The translations under genes and the position numbers were made by a program. This document shows positions 44,461-52,654 of a stretch of DNA of 64,000 nucleotides, piece after piece; position 1 is the stretch's first letter, and every line of letters begins with the position of its first letter. The notes under the pieces were generated by a model, which saw only the letters and a program-made list of their open reading frames with translations, had not been told where the DNA came from and did not search any database. Origin of the DNA: Nocardia caishijiensis NBRC 108228 (GTDB lineage Bacteria; Actinomycetota; Actinomycetes; Mycobacteriales; Mycobacteriaceae); assembly GCF_001612825.1 (NCBI RefSeq), contig NZ_BDBE01000027.1, positions 62,001 through 126,000 on the forward strand. The letters are read 5' to 3'.

Positions 44461-45351
44461 GTGAAGGACCACACCGTGCCCGTCGCCCCGGATCCGCACC
44501 CCGCCTTCGGTTCCTACGCAGTCCCGCATCGATTGGTAACCACCGAATGGCTGTCCGCAAACATCGGGGTGCCCGGTGTGAAGGTCGTCGAATCCAACGA
44601 CGACATTCTTCTCTACGACATCGGGCATGTGCCCGGCGCGGTCAAGATCGACTGGCGTGGTGACCTGAGCGACCCGGTGACCCGCGACTACATCGACGGT
44701 CACCGGTTCACCGAACTGATGCGCGCCAAGGGTATCCGGCGTGAAGACACCGTGGTGATCTACGGCGACCGCGGCAATGCCCAAGCCGCGCACACCGCCT
44801 GGATCTTCACCTTGTTCGGCCACGACGACGTGCGCCTGCTCGACGGTGGCCGCGACGCCTGGATCTCCGAGGAACGCGACACCACCTTCGACCTGCCCTT
44901 CCCCGAGCGCAGCGACTACCCGGCGGTCGAGCGTGACGACGCGACCGCCCGCGCGTTCCGCGAGGAGGTCCTCGCCCGGCTCGGCCGCCCGCTCGTCGAC
45001 GTGCGCTCGCCCCAGGAGTACGCGGGCACCGACAGCAAGGAGCCCGAGGCACAACGTGCGGGCCATGTGCCAACCGCCGTTAACATCCCGTGGACATCGG
45101 CCTGCTCACCGGATGGAAGATTCCGTTCGCGCGCCGAACTCGACGAGATCTATGGCGCCCTGCCCGCCGAGGATCTCGTGGTCTACAGCCGGGTCGGCGA
45201 GCGCTCTAGCCACACCTGGTTCGTCCTGACCTTCCTGCTCGGCCGCAGGTCGGTGCGCAATTACGACGGTTCGTGGATCGAATGGGGCAACTCGGTTCGC
45301 CTGCCGATCGCCGCGGGCGACGAACCGGGCACCGTCGATCAGCCGAATTGA
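44461..45351 (+). CDS. sseA: Rhodanese-like sulfurtransferase SseA with Ser in place of catalytic Cys
   Basis: 296 residues with two rhodanese domains. The N-terminal inactive domain covers about 20-140 ([21 protein letters not shown]); the C-terminal domain covers about 165-280 ([25 protein letters not shown]). The active-site loop should read C-R-x-G-E-R-S-S but is S-R-V-G-E-R-S-S: codon 45187-45189 is AGC (Ser243) instead of TGC. Sulphur transfer through a persulphide would then be lost. GTG 44461 or GTG 44476 starts it. In mycobacteria the same gene sits between maf and accA3. Confidence 0.88.
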   Translation: MKDHTVPVAPDPHPAFGSYAVPHRLVTTEWLSANIGVPGVKVVESNDDILLYDIGHVPGAVKIDWRGDLSDPVTRDYIDGHRFTELMRAKGIRREDTVVIYGDRGNAQAAHTAWIFTLFGHDDVRLLDGGRDAWISEERDTTFDLPFPERSDYPAVERDDATARAFREEVLARLGRPLVDVRSPQEYAGTDSKEPEAQRAGHVPTAVNIPWTSACSPDGRFRSRAELDEIYGALPAEDLVVYSRVGERSSHTWFVLTFLLGRRSVRNYDGSWIEWGNSVRLPIAAGDEPGTVDQPN

Positions 45352-45536
45352 AACGGGTTCACAGGTCGACGTGCCGCGTAGTGTGACCTACGACCTACTG
45401 AACGGTAGGGCTAGCCGAGTTCGGGGCGAATTGGCACACTGCCTACACTCGCCCGAGACGAAAGTTGTCGATACCGGGCGCGGGGCCCACACGGTGACCC
45501 GTCCGAAGCGACCAAAGATTGCACACAGGAGGCTCA

Positions 45537-47336
45537 GTGCCCAGCCATGCCAGCGCACGGATCACGAAGGTACTCGTAGCTAACCGCGGCGAGATCGCGG
45601 TCCGCGTGATCCGGGCTGCCAAGGACGCGGGGATCACCAGCGTCGCGGTGTACGCCGAGCCCGATGCCGACGCTCCCTTCGTGAAGCTCGCCGACGAGGC
45701 GTTCGCCCTCGGCGGCCAGACCTCGGCCGAGTCGTACCTCGTGTTCGACAAGATCCTCGACGCCGCCGCCAAGTCGGGCGCCGACGCGATCCACCCCGGC
45801 TACGGCTTCCTCTCCGAGAACGCCGACTTCGCCCAGGCCGTCCTCGACGCCGGGCTGATCTGGATCGGCCCCTCGCCGCAGTCGATTCGCGACCTGGGTG
45901 ACAAGGTCACCGCCCGCCACATCGCCGAGCGCGCGCAGGCCCCGATGGCCGCGGGCACCAAGGACCCGGTCAAGAACGCCGACGAGGTCGTCGCGTTCGC
46001 CGAGGAGTACGGCGTCCCGGTCGCGATCAAGGCGGCCTTCGGTGGTGGTGGCCGCGGCATGAAGGTCGCCCACACCATCGAGGAGATCCCCGAGCTGTTC
46101 GAGTCGGCCACCCGTGAGGCCGTCGCCGCGTTCGGTCGCGGTGAGTGCTTCGTCGAGCAGTACCTGGACAAGGCCCGCCACGTCGAGGCCCAGGTCATCG
46201 CGGACCAGCACGGCAACGTCGTCGTGGCCGGTACCCGCGACTGCTCGCTGCAGCGTCGCTTCCAGAAGCTCGTCGAGGAGGCGCCCGCGCCGTTCCTGTC
46301 CGACGAGGTCCGGGCCAAGATCCACGAGTCGGCCAAGCGCATCTGCCGCGAGGCGGGCTACTACGGCGCGGGCACCGTGGAGTACCTGGTGCAGGGCGAG
46401 ACCGTGTCGTTCCTCGAGGTGAACACCCGCCTGCAGGTGGAGCATCCGGTCACCGAGGAGACCGCCGGTATCGACCTGGTGCGTCAGCAGTTCCGCATCG
46501 CCGAGGGCCACGAACTGAGCATCACCGAGGACCCGACTCCGCGTGGTCACTCGTTCGAGTTCCGCATCAACGGCGAGGACGCCGGTCGCGGCTTCCTGCC
46601 CGCCCCCGGCCCGGTCAGCGTGTACCGCGAGCCGTCGGGCCCCGGTGTGCGCGTGGATTCCGGTGTGGTGCAGGGCAGCGTCATCGGCGGCCAGTTCGAC
46701 TCGATGCTCGCCAAGCTGATCGTCACCGGCGAGAACCGTGAGCAGGCGCTGCAGCGTGCCCGTCGCGCGCTGGCCGAGTACGAGGTCGACGGCCTGGCGA
46801 CGGTCATCCCGTTCCACCGCGCGATCGTCGAGGATCCGGCGTTCATCGGTGACGGCGAGAAGTTCGACGTCTACACCAAGTGGATCGAAACCGAGTGGAA
46901 GAACACCGTCGAGCCGTACACCGGCGGCGGTGCACCGGCCGACGAGGACGAGGACCTGCCCCGGCAGAAGGTGGTCGTCGAGGTCGGTGGCCGTCGCGTC
47001 GAGGTGTCGCTGCCCGGCCAGTTCTCCCTCGGTGGCGGCGCGGCCGGTGCGGCCGGTAACGGTGTGGTCCGCAAGAAGCCGAAGGCACGCAAGCGGGGTG
47101 GCGCCGGTGGCGGTGCCGCTTCCGGTGACGCGGTCACCGCGCCCATGCAGGGCACCGTGGTGAAGGTCGCCGTCGAAGAGGGCCAGACCGTCGAGGCGGG
47201 CGACCTGATCGTGGTGCTCGAGGCCATGAAGATGGAGAACCCGGTCAACGCGCACAAGGCCGGTGTGGTCACCGGGCTGGCCGTCGAGGCGGGTGCGGCG
47301 ATCACCCAGGGCACCGTCTTGGCCGAGATCAAGTAG
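45537..47336 (+). CDS. accA3: Acyl-CoA carboxylase alpha subunit AccA3 (biotin carboxylase plus biotin carrier)
   Basis: 599 residues. The biotin carboxylase domain (about 10-455) shows [32 protein letters not shown] and [17 protein letters not shown]. After a variable linker the biotinyl domain carries EAMKMEN, with the biotinylated Lys at residue 565. It charges biotin with bicarbonate for AccD-type carboxyltransferases and is the substrate of BirA. GTG 45537 has AGGAGG four bases ahead; a TTG at 45519 is unlikely. TACACT at 45444-45449 may be its -10, giving an 80-base leader. A terminator follows. Confidence 0.95.
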   Translation: MPSHASARITKVLVANRGEIAVRVIRAAKDAGITSVAVYAEPDADAPFVKLADEAFALGGQTSAESYLVFDKILDAAAKSGADAIHPGYGFLSENADFAQAVLDAGLIWIGPSPQSIRDLGDKVTARHIAERAQAPMAAGTKDPVKNADEVVAFAEEYGVPVAIKAAFGGGGRGMKVAHTIEEIPELFESATREAVAAFGRGECFVEQYLDKARHVEAQVIADQHGNVVVAGTRDCSLQRRFQKLVEEAPAPFLSDEVRAKIHESAKRICREAGYYGAGTVEYLVQGETVSFLEVNTRLQVEHPVTEETAGIDLVRQQFRIAEGHELSITEDPTPRGHSFEFRINGEDAGRGFLPAPGPVSVYREPSGPGVRVDSGVVQGSVIGGQFDSMLAKLIVTGENREQALQRARRALAEYEVDGLATVIPFHRAIVEDPAFIGDGEKFDVYTKWIETEWKNTVEPYTGGGAPADEDEDLPRQKVVVEVGGRRVEVSLPGQFSLGGGAAGAAGNGVVRKKPKARKRGGAGGGAASGDAVTAPMQGTVVKVAVEEGQTVEAGDLIVVLEAMKMENPVNAHKAGVVTGLAVEAGAAITQGTVLAEIK

Positions 47337-47482
47337 CTGTTCCGCCGCTCCGCGAATTCAGGCCGGACCCAGGTGCGGCGAGAGCTTCGTCGGCGGCCGG
47401 ACCAAGGGTTGATGGTCTCGGTAGCTCGTCCCCGGCGAGTTACCCGTGTGCCGACCAGATCACGAGTTGCGTGAACGAAAAG

Positions 47483-47514
47483 CGACGATCCGCTGCCCAG
47501 GCAGCGGATCGTCG
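47483..47514 (+). terminator. Terminator after accA3
   Basis: A perfect 14-bp stem, 47483-47496 pairing with 47501-47514, around a 4-base loop, followed by TTGTGT. The next gene's -10 begins only 11 bases later. Confidence 0.85.
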
Positions 47515-47525
47515 TTGTGTCTGGA

Positions 47526-47531
47526 TATGGT
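47526..47531 (+). promoter_or_regulatory. -10 element, leaderless start of patatin gene
   Basis: TATGGT ends 6 bases before GTG 47538, and no ribosome site is visible. Confidence 0.5.
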
Positions 47532-47537
47532 GAACCG

Positions 47538-48506
47538 GTGACCAGTTCTGCGCACGTCGGCTCGGATTCCTCGGCCGTGCCGGGTCCGGTGTCGGTCGCC
47601 GAGGTCATTCGCGGCAGGCAGGCTGCCGGGCATCGCGACGACGGCCATCGGCTGGCGTTGGTGATCGAGGGTGGCGGCAGTCGCGGGGTGTACTCCAGCG
47701 GCATGGTGCAGGCACTAGAGGAGCTCGGGCTGTCGGCGGTGTTCGACGCCGTGTACGGCACGTCGGCCGGGGCGATCAACGGGGCATGGCTGCTGTGTGG
47801 TCGGGCCGCGTCGGGGATGCGGTCGTGGACGGATCGCACCATCATGCGGCGCGTGGTCGACCCGGTGCGGATCGTGCGCGGGCGACCGGTCTTCGATCTG
47901 CACTACCTGGTGCACCGGGTGTACGACGGGATCGAGCCGATGGACTTCCCGGCGATTCTGGCCAATCCGACCAGCTTCCACCCGATCGCCACCGACACCC
48001 GTACCGGGCTGCCGGTCGATCTCGCACCGTTCATCGTCGACAAACCGACCCTGCTCACGGCGTTGCGCGCGTCGGCGGGGTTGCCGTTGCTCGCGGGTCC
48101 GCCGGTGGAACTGGCCGGTCGCAGCTATTTCGACGGCGGCCTCTCGGAGACCGTGCCGATCCGGAGCGCTGTCGGCGCGGGAGCCACCCACGCGCTGGTG
48201 CTGCGTACGCGCCGCGCCGGCGAACTGCGCCCGCCCGCTCCCCTGGTGCACCGCGTGGTCGGTGGCGGGTATCTGCGTGCGGTCGCCCCCGGCGCGTTCC
48301 GCGCGTGGTCGGCGCGCCCCGGCCAGCAGGCCGTGGAGGACACCTATCTGGCGGGCCTCGGTGACCGGGTGCTGCAGGTCCATCCGCCCGAGGACGCACC
48401 GTCGGTCGACAGCGCCGCACGCGACACCACCCTGCTCACGCAGGCCCTCGAGCTCGGCCGCGCCGCCGTCCACGCCCTGCTCGGTGACCGGCCGAGCCCG
48501 GCCTGA
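47538..48506 (+). CDS. Patatin-like phospholipase
   Basis: 322 residues. A lipid acyl hydrolase with a Ser-Asp dyad: the oxyanion stretch VIEGGGSRGVYSSG, the nucleophile GTSAG (Ser) in VYGTSAGAINGAW and the Asp in SYFDGGLSETVPI. Between them lies DPVRIVRGRPVFDLHYLVHRVYD, typical of the bacterial YjjU/RssA-like branch. No signal peptide is seen, so it probably acts in the cytoplasm or at the inner membrane face. The substrate is unknown. Confidence 0.88.
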   Translation: MTSSAHVGSDSSAVPGPVSVAEVIRGRQAAGHRDDGHRLALVIEGGGSRGVYSSGMVQALEELGLSAVFDAVYGTSAGAINGAWLLCGRAASGMRSWTDRTIMRRVVDPVRIVRGRPVFDLHYLVHRVYDGIEPMDFPAILANPTSFHPIATDTRTGLPVDLAPFIVDKPTLLTALRASAGLPLLAGPPVELAGRSYFDGGLSETVPIRSAVGAGATHALVLRTRRAGELRPPAPLVHRVVGGGYLRAVAPGAFRAWSARPGQQAVEDTYLAGLGDRVLQVHPPEDAPSVDSAARDTTLLTQALELGRAAVHALLGDRPSPA

Positions 48507-48511
48507 GCCGA

Positions 48512-48529
48512 GCCCCGGAACTCCGGGGC
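48512..48529 (+). terminator. Small hairpin after patatin gene
   Basis: GCCCCGG (48512-48518) pairs with CCGGGGC (48523-48529) around a 4-base loop, 5 bp after the stop codon; a TTTT run lies a few bases downstream. Confidence 0.5.
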
Positions 48530-48608
48530 ACCGGTTTTGCCGGATTTCCCGGTTCTGCCCGCTCCCTTAGCGTCTCAGCGGCGAGGGCATGAGCAGAGGG
48601 AGACCGGG

Positions 48609-49976
48609 ATGGGTACGCAGGTGCTGGCTCGACCGTCGGTGGAGTCCGCCGGGGAGCATCGGGACGAGTCGGGGTGGCATCCGGCCGTTCGCGTCCTGTT
48701 CCGCTTCACGTTCGTCACCGTCGGCATCGGTATGGCGGGTGCGTGGCTGCTACATGCCTTGCTGCGCACCCTCGGTCTGCCGCAGCAGGCGGTGGCCGAG
48801 ATCGGCAAGTGGCTCGCGCTGCATCCCCTGACCGACTGGGTCGGTATCCGGCTCTTCGATGTCCGGGTCGACTACACGGTCACCGGTAGCGGTGACACGG
48901 CCGCGAAGTGGATCAGCGTCGTCACCCTGATCCTGGTCGCGATCCCGGTGACCGCCGTGTGGTCGGTGCTGGACCGCCGCCGCACCGCCTATGACCGCCT
49001 GTACGCCTGGTTCCGACTGCTGGTGCGGTTCACCCTGGTGAGCGCGCTGATGCTGTACGGGATGATCAAGCTGATGCCGACGCAGATGTCGTTCAATCTG
49101 GAGCGGCTGGTCGAACCGTTCGGGCACATGAGCCCGATGGCGGTGCTGTGGGCGCAGTCGTCGTTGTCCGAGCCCTACGAGATGGCGCTCGGGGCCGCCG
49201 AGGTGACGGCCGCGGTGCTGCTGATCCTGCCGCTCACCGCCGGGCTCGGCTCGGTTCTCGCGGTGATCGTCGCACTGCAGGTGGTGCTGATGAATCTCAC
49301 CTTCGATGTGCCGGTGAAGCTGTTCGCCCTCCAATTGCTCTTGTACGCAACGCTTCTCGCGGCTCCCGAGCTGGCGAGGCTGGTCCGGGCACTGCTCGGT
49401 CGTGCGGTCGAGCCGAGCCGGCGCGCCGCCCTGCTCGGTTCGCCACGTGGCCACCGGCTGATGCTCGGCGCCCAGGTGCTGCTCGGGTCGTGGTTGCTCG
49501 TCGCCACGGCGGTCGAGGCCTACGACGGCTGGCACACCTACGGCAACGCCCGGCCGAAGTCGCCGCTCTACGGCATCTGGAATGTCACCGAGTACACGGT
49601 CGACGGCCAGCCGGTGCCCGCGCTCGTGGACTTCGACGCACCGGGCACCGGGCTGCCGAACCCGACCGAACGGTTCCGCCGCATCATCTTCGACATCCCG
49701 CAGGGCATGACCGCCCAGCGCCTCGACGATTCGCTGGTGTCCTTTCCCGCCCGCGTCGACACCGGCAAGCAGACCGTCACGTTGTCCAAGGACACCAGCC
49801 ACCAGTTGACCCTCGCGTCCTTCACTTACGCTCGGCCACAGGACGACCAGCTCGTCCTCGACGGCAAGCTCGGCGGTCGCTCGGTGCGGATGCGGCTCGA
49901 CCAGGTGGATCTCGCGCAGTTCCCGGTCGTCTCGCGCGGCTTCCACTGGGTGCAGGCCACGCCCTACTACCAGTGA
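48609..49976 (+). CDS. DoxX-like membrane protein with extra C-terminal domain
   Basis: 455 residues from ATG 48609, with AGGGAGA 7 bases ahead. It has about seven to eight hydrophobic segments: one near 45, one near 100, a DoxX-like four-helix set about 140-265 (LLVRFTLVSALMLYGMIKLMPTQM, EVTAAVLLILPLTAGLGSV) and a last one near 300. A soluble C-terminal region of about 130 residues follows (IWNVTEYTVDGQPVPALVDFDAPG..., ending GFHWVQATPYY), which looks beta-rich and would face outward. DoxX relatives take part in quinone or oxidative-stress systems; no function can be assigned here. Confidence 0.72.
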   Translation: MGTQVLARPSVESAGEHRDESGWHPAVRVLFRFTFVTVGIGMAGAWLLHALLRTLGLPQQAVAEIGKWLALHPLTDWVGIRLFDVRVDYTVTGSGDTAAKWISVVTLILVAIPVTAVWSVLDRRRTAYDRLYAWFRLLVRFTLVSALMLYGMIKLMPTQMSFNLERLVEPFGHMSPMAVLWAQSSLSEPYEMALGAAEVTAAVLLILPLTAGLGSVLAVIVALQVVLMNLTFDVPVKLFALQLLLYATLLAAPELARLVRALLGRAVEPSRRAALLGSPRGHRLMLGAQVLLGSWLLVATAVEAYDGWHTYGNARPKSPLYGIWNVTEYTVDGQPVPALVDFDAPGTGLPNPTERFRRIIFDIPQGMTAQRLDDSLVSFPARVDTGKQTVTLSKDTSHQLTLASFTYARPQDDQLVLDGKLGGRSVRMRLDQVDLAQFPVVSRGFHWVQATPYYQ

Positions 49977-49986
49977 CGCCGACGAC

Positions 49987-49992
49987 TAGGCT
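49987..49992 (+). promoter_or_regulatory. -10 element, leaderless start of the 118-residue gene
   Basis: TAGGCT ends 7 bases before GTG 50000. It lies 10 bp after the stop of the DoxX-like gene. Confidence 0.4.
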
Positions 49993-49999
49993 CCCCGTC

Positions 50000-50356
50000 G
50001 TGGAACCGATCGAGATCAACGCGGGCTCCTGGTACCTGCGGGCCCTGCGCGCCGACGACCGCATCGACGACCGTCCCGCGCTGGCCGAAGCAGGCATCGT
50101 CGACCCTGGTTACATCGCCCGCCGCGACAGCGGCTGGGCGGACGAATCGCACCTGTCGTGGGCGGTGTGCGTGCCGACCACGGCGGAGATGATCGCCGAG
50201 ATCGGCGTCACCCCCGACGCGGACGGCACCGCGCTGATCACCGGTTGGGCGCGCGACGGCTTCGCCGACGCCCTGGCCACCGGCGTCGAATCGGTGACCC
50301 GTTTCGTCGCGGGCGCCCTGGCCCTCACCCCGCGACTCAGCCCCGAATTGGGCTGA
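50000..50356 (+). CDS. Hypothetical protein, 118 residues
   Basis: A soluble protein starting GTG at 50000: VEPIEINAGSWYLRALRADDRIDDRPAL, then DSGWADESHLSWAVCVPTTAEMIAEIGV. Similar proteins in Nocardia and Rhodococcus are uncharacterised, as far as I can tell. No catalytic motif, membrane helix or signal is visible. Codon use matches the neighbourhood, which supports coding. It is downstream of the DoxX-like gene by 23 bp, so read-through expression is also possible. Confidence 0.65.
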   Translation: MEPIEINAGSWYLRALRADDRIDDRPALAEAGIVDPGYIARRDSGWADESHLSWAVCVPTTAEMIAEIGVTPDADGTALITGWARDGFADALATGVESVTRFVAGALALTPRLSPELG

Positions 50357-50377
50357 GCCACCGGGCATCCGGTCTCG

Positions 50378-50572
50378 TCAGTAGATGCAGGGCTTGGGAC
50401 GACCTGCCCAGCCGCCGTTGAGGAATTCGCAGACCGCCGAGAAGATGTCGCCCGTCGAGGACCCGACCTGGGTCGCGGCGGGGGCGATATCGGGTGCGGT
50501 GGCCGCGTTCGCGGTCGCGACGGGGAGGGCGAGGCCGGCGATCACGGCGCTGACAGCAACGAGCTTCTTCAT
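50378..50572 (-). CDS. Small secreted protein with one likely disulphide
   Basis: 64 residues. A clear signal peptide (MKKLVAVSAVIAGLALPVATANA) with an A-x-A cleavage site near residue 23 leaves a mature peptide of about 41 residues. It contains only two Cys, in SAVCEFLNGG and at the end KPCIY, which could form one disulphide. The Trp and Pro near the end (GGWAGRPKPCIY) look structured. I do not recognise a family; a toxin-like or signalling role is speculation. An inverted repeat at 50635-50648 lies in its upstream region. Confidence 0.72.
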   Translation of the reverse strand: MKKLVAVSAVIAGLALPVATANAATAPDIAPAATQVGSSTGDIFSAVCEFLNGGWAGRPKPCIY

Positions 50573-50634
50573 CGAGAGTCCTGTTCGGTAGTTGTCGATC
50601 GAGTTGTTCGCTCGGAAGACGAGTCTTGCATATC

Positions 50635-50648
50635 TGACCGTTCGGTCA
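50635..50648. promoter_or_regulatory. Inverted repeat, candidate TetR-type operator
   Basis: TGACCG-TT-CGGTCA, two perfect 6-bp arms around a 2-base centre, lies 63-76 bp before the start of the secreted-peptide gene and 36 bp beyond the lat stop. Confidence 0.5.
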
Positions 50649-50683
50649 AATACCGAATCAGGTTTCTCCCAACAGTTCTGCCG

Positions 50684-52024
50684 TCATTCCGCGATGGTCG
50701 CCAGTACCCGGTCGAGGGCGTCGACGGCCTTGCCGAGTTCTGCTTCGGTGACGGTGAGTGCCGGACGGAACCGGATTCCGCGTTCGCCGGTGCCCAGCAG
50801 CAGCACGTGTTCGCGCTCGCGCAGCGCCGTCACCACGCGATCCCGCAGCAGTGGCGTGGCCAGCGTGATCGCGCACATCAGCCCGCGTCCGCGCACCTCG
50901 CTCACCTTCTCGGGGTGCGCGGCGGCGAGCTGGCCGAGCTGATCGAGCAGGTACCGGCCGAGCGGGCCGACCTCGTCGATCAGCCGATCCCGTTCCAGCA
51001 CTTCGAGAACGCGGCGCGCACGCACCATGTCGGTGAGGTTGCCGCCCCAGGTGGAGTTCAGTCGCGAACTCACCCGGAAGACATTGTCGGGCACCTCGTC
51101 GACCCTGCCCCCTGCCATGATGCCGCAGACCTGGGTCTTCTTCCCGAACGCCACCACGTCGGGCGTGACGTCCAATTGCTGGAAGGCCCAGGTGGTTCCG
51201 GTGAGCCCTACCCCGGTCTGCACTTCATCGAGGATGAACAGGGCGTCGTTGTCGTGACACAACCGCCGCATCGCGACCAGGAACTGCGGTCGTAGGTGAC
51301 GGTCACCGCCCTCGCCCTGGATGGGTTCGGCGATGAAGCAGGCGATGTCGTGCGGGCGGTCGGCGAACGCGCGCGCGGCCTGGGCGAGAGTTTCGGCCTC
51401 GAGCGTGTCGAGGTCGTCACCCGCGAAGGTGTGCGGAGTGTCCAGACGGGGCCAGTCGAACTTGGGGAAGCGCGCGGTCTTGACCGGGTCGGTGTTCGTC
51501 AGCGACATGGTGTAGCCGCTTCGCCCGTGGAAAGCACCGGTCAGGTGCAGCACCTGCGTGCCGAGTTCCGGTGAGCGGCCGTGGAATTCGTTGTGTCTGC
51601 TCTTCCAGTCGAAGGCCACCTTGAGCGCGTTCTCGACCGCCAACGCCCCGCCGTCGACGAAGAACAGGTGTGGCAGTCGCGGATCGCCGAGCACGCGGGC
51701 GAAGGTGTCGACGAAGCGAGCCATCTCGACGGTGTAGATGTCGGAGTTGCTCGGCTTGTTCACGGCCGCGGTGGCCAGTTCGGCCCGGAAGCGTTCGTCG
51801 CGCGCCAGGGCCGGGTGGTTCATCCCGAGGGCATTGGAGGCGAAGAAGCCGAACATGTCGAGATAGGCGGTGCCGTCGCGTTCGTCGATGAGCGTGCGGC
51901 CATGGGACTTGTGCAGGTCGAGCACAAGGTCGAAGCCGTCCGCGAGGATGTGCGAGGACAGGATTTCGTGGACCCGGTTGGCGGGGGTGACCGCCGCGCC
52001 GGGGCGCTCCAGTTCGATGGTCAC
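50684..52024 (-). CDS. lat: L-lysine 6-transaminase
   Basis: 446 residues. A PLP enzyme that transfers the epsilon-amino group of lysine to 2-oxoglutarate, giving the semialdehyde that cyclises to piperideine-6-carboxylate. The PLP lysine is Lys295 in AFGKKTQVCG; LFILDEVQTGVG holds the cofactor Asp, GAFHGRSGYTMS and FIAEPIQGEGG are also typical. GTG 52024 lies 6 bases after TACCCT, a leaderless arrangement. It follows the lrp gene and is near pcd, which handles the next step; mycobacteria have the same trio. Confidence 0.93.
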   Translation of the reverse strand: MTIELERPGAAVTPANRVHEILSSHILADGFDLVLDLHKSHGRTLIDERDGTAYLDMFGFFASNALGMNHPALARDERFRAELATAAVNKPSNSDIYTVEMARFVDTFARVLGDPRLPHLFFVDGGALAVENALKVAFDWKSRHNEFHGRSPELGTQVLHLTGAFHGRSGYTMSLTNTDPVKTARFPKFDWPRLDTPHTFAGDDLDTLEAETLAQAARAFADRPHDIACFIAEPIQGEGGDRHLRPQFLVAMRRLCHDNDALFILDEVQTGVGLTGTTWAFQQLDVTPDVVAFGKKTQVCGIMAGGRVDEVPDNVFRVSSRLNSTWGGNLTDMVRARRVLEVLERDRLIDEVGPLGRYLLDQLGQLAAAHPEKVSEVRGRGLMCAITLATPLLRDRVVTALREREHVLLLGTGERGIRFRPALTVTEAELGKAVDALDRVLATIAE

Positions 52025-52030
52025 GACCCG

Positions 52031-52036
52031 AGGGTA
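52031..52036 (-). promoter_or_regulatory. -10 element of lat
   Basis: Minus-strand TACCCT ends 6 bases before GTG 52024, consistent with a leaderless lat mRNA separate from lrp. Confidence 0.45.
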
Positions 52037-52047
52037 CGCAACTATTT

Positions 52048-52072
52048 ACGGAACATCCACGGAATGACGGAT
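52048..52072. repeat. Three short direct repeats in the lat promoter
   Basis: ACGGAA (52048-52053), ACGGAA (52059-52064) and ACGGAT (52067-52072) lie just upstream of the lat -10 in an AT-richer stretch. Lrp-type regulators often use such weak repeated contacts; this is only a suggestion. Confidence 0.4.
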
Positions 52073-52088
52073 TAATTACGAAGAATCG

Positions 52089-52541
52089 TTACCTGTCGTA
52101 GAATGTCTGCAGGATGATGGTGCTGCGCGTCCGCACGTTGGCGGTGGCCCGGATCTCTTGCAGCAGCTGTTCGAGATGCCGGGGTGAGGCCACCCGCACC
52201 AGCAGGACGTAGCTCTCCTCGCCCGCCACCGAGTGGCACGCCTCGATGCCGGGAACGTGCTGCAACAATGCGGGCGCGTCATCGGGCTGGGACGGGTCGA
52301 GAGGAGTGATCGCGACGAATGCCGACAGCAGGTGCCCGAGCGCTTCGGGATCGACGTTGGCCGTGTACCCGCGGATCACACCGCGCGCCTCGAGCCTGCG
52401 CACCCGCGACTGCACCGCGGAGACCGAAAGACTGGCCTTCTCCGCCAGATTCGACAGGGTGGCGCGCCCGTCGTTCATCAGCTCTCTGATCAGAAGCCGG
52501 TCGATATCGTCGAGCTGGGGTCTAGCCGGTGTATCCGCCAT
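52089..52541 (-). CDS. Lrp/AsnC-family regulator
   Basis: 150 residues. The N-terminal HTH is DIDRLLIRELMNDGRATLSNLAEKASLSVSAVQSRVRRLEARGVI; the C-terminal effector domain has VLLVRVASPRHLEQLLQEIRA. It matches the LrpA regulator that lies beside lat in mycobacteria and probably controls lat and pcd in response to lysine or another amino acid. TAGCCT ends 6 bases before ATG 52541. lat follows 64 bp downstream on the same strand and pcd is divergent. Confidence 0.92.
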   Translation of the reverse strand: MADTPARPQLDDIDRLLIRELMNDGRATLSNLAEKASLSVSAVQSRVRRLEARGVIRGYTANVDPEALGHLLSAFVAITPLDPSQPDDAPALLQHVPGIEACHSVAGEESYVLLVRVASPRHLEQLLQEIRATANVRTRSTIILQTFYDR

Positions 52542-52547
52542 CAGCGA

Positions 52548-52553
52548 AGGCTA
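52548..52553 (-). promoter_or_regulatory. -10 element of the lrp-like gene
   Basis: Minus-strand TAGCCT ends 6 bases before ATG 52541; no ribosome site is present, so a leaderless message is likely. Confidence 0.45.
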
Positions 52554-52654
52554 ACGCAGGCCGGGGGTTGCGCGGGGAAGACTTCTTTCTGTTCTCCTCC
52601 GAAATCCGAGCGAACTTTTCCGTGAGTCGTACCAACAGCAGAAGGTGAACAGCG

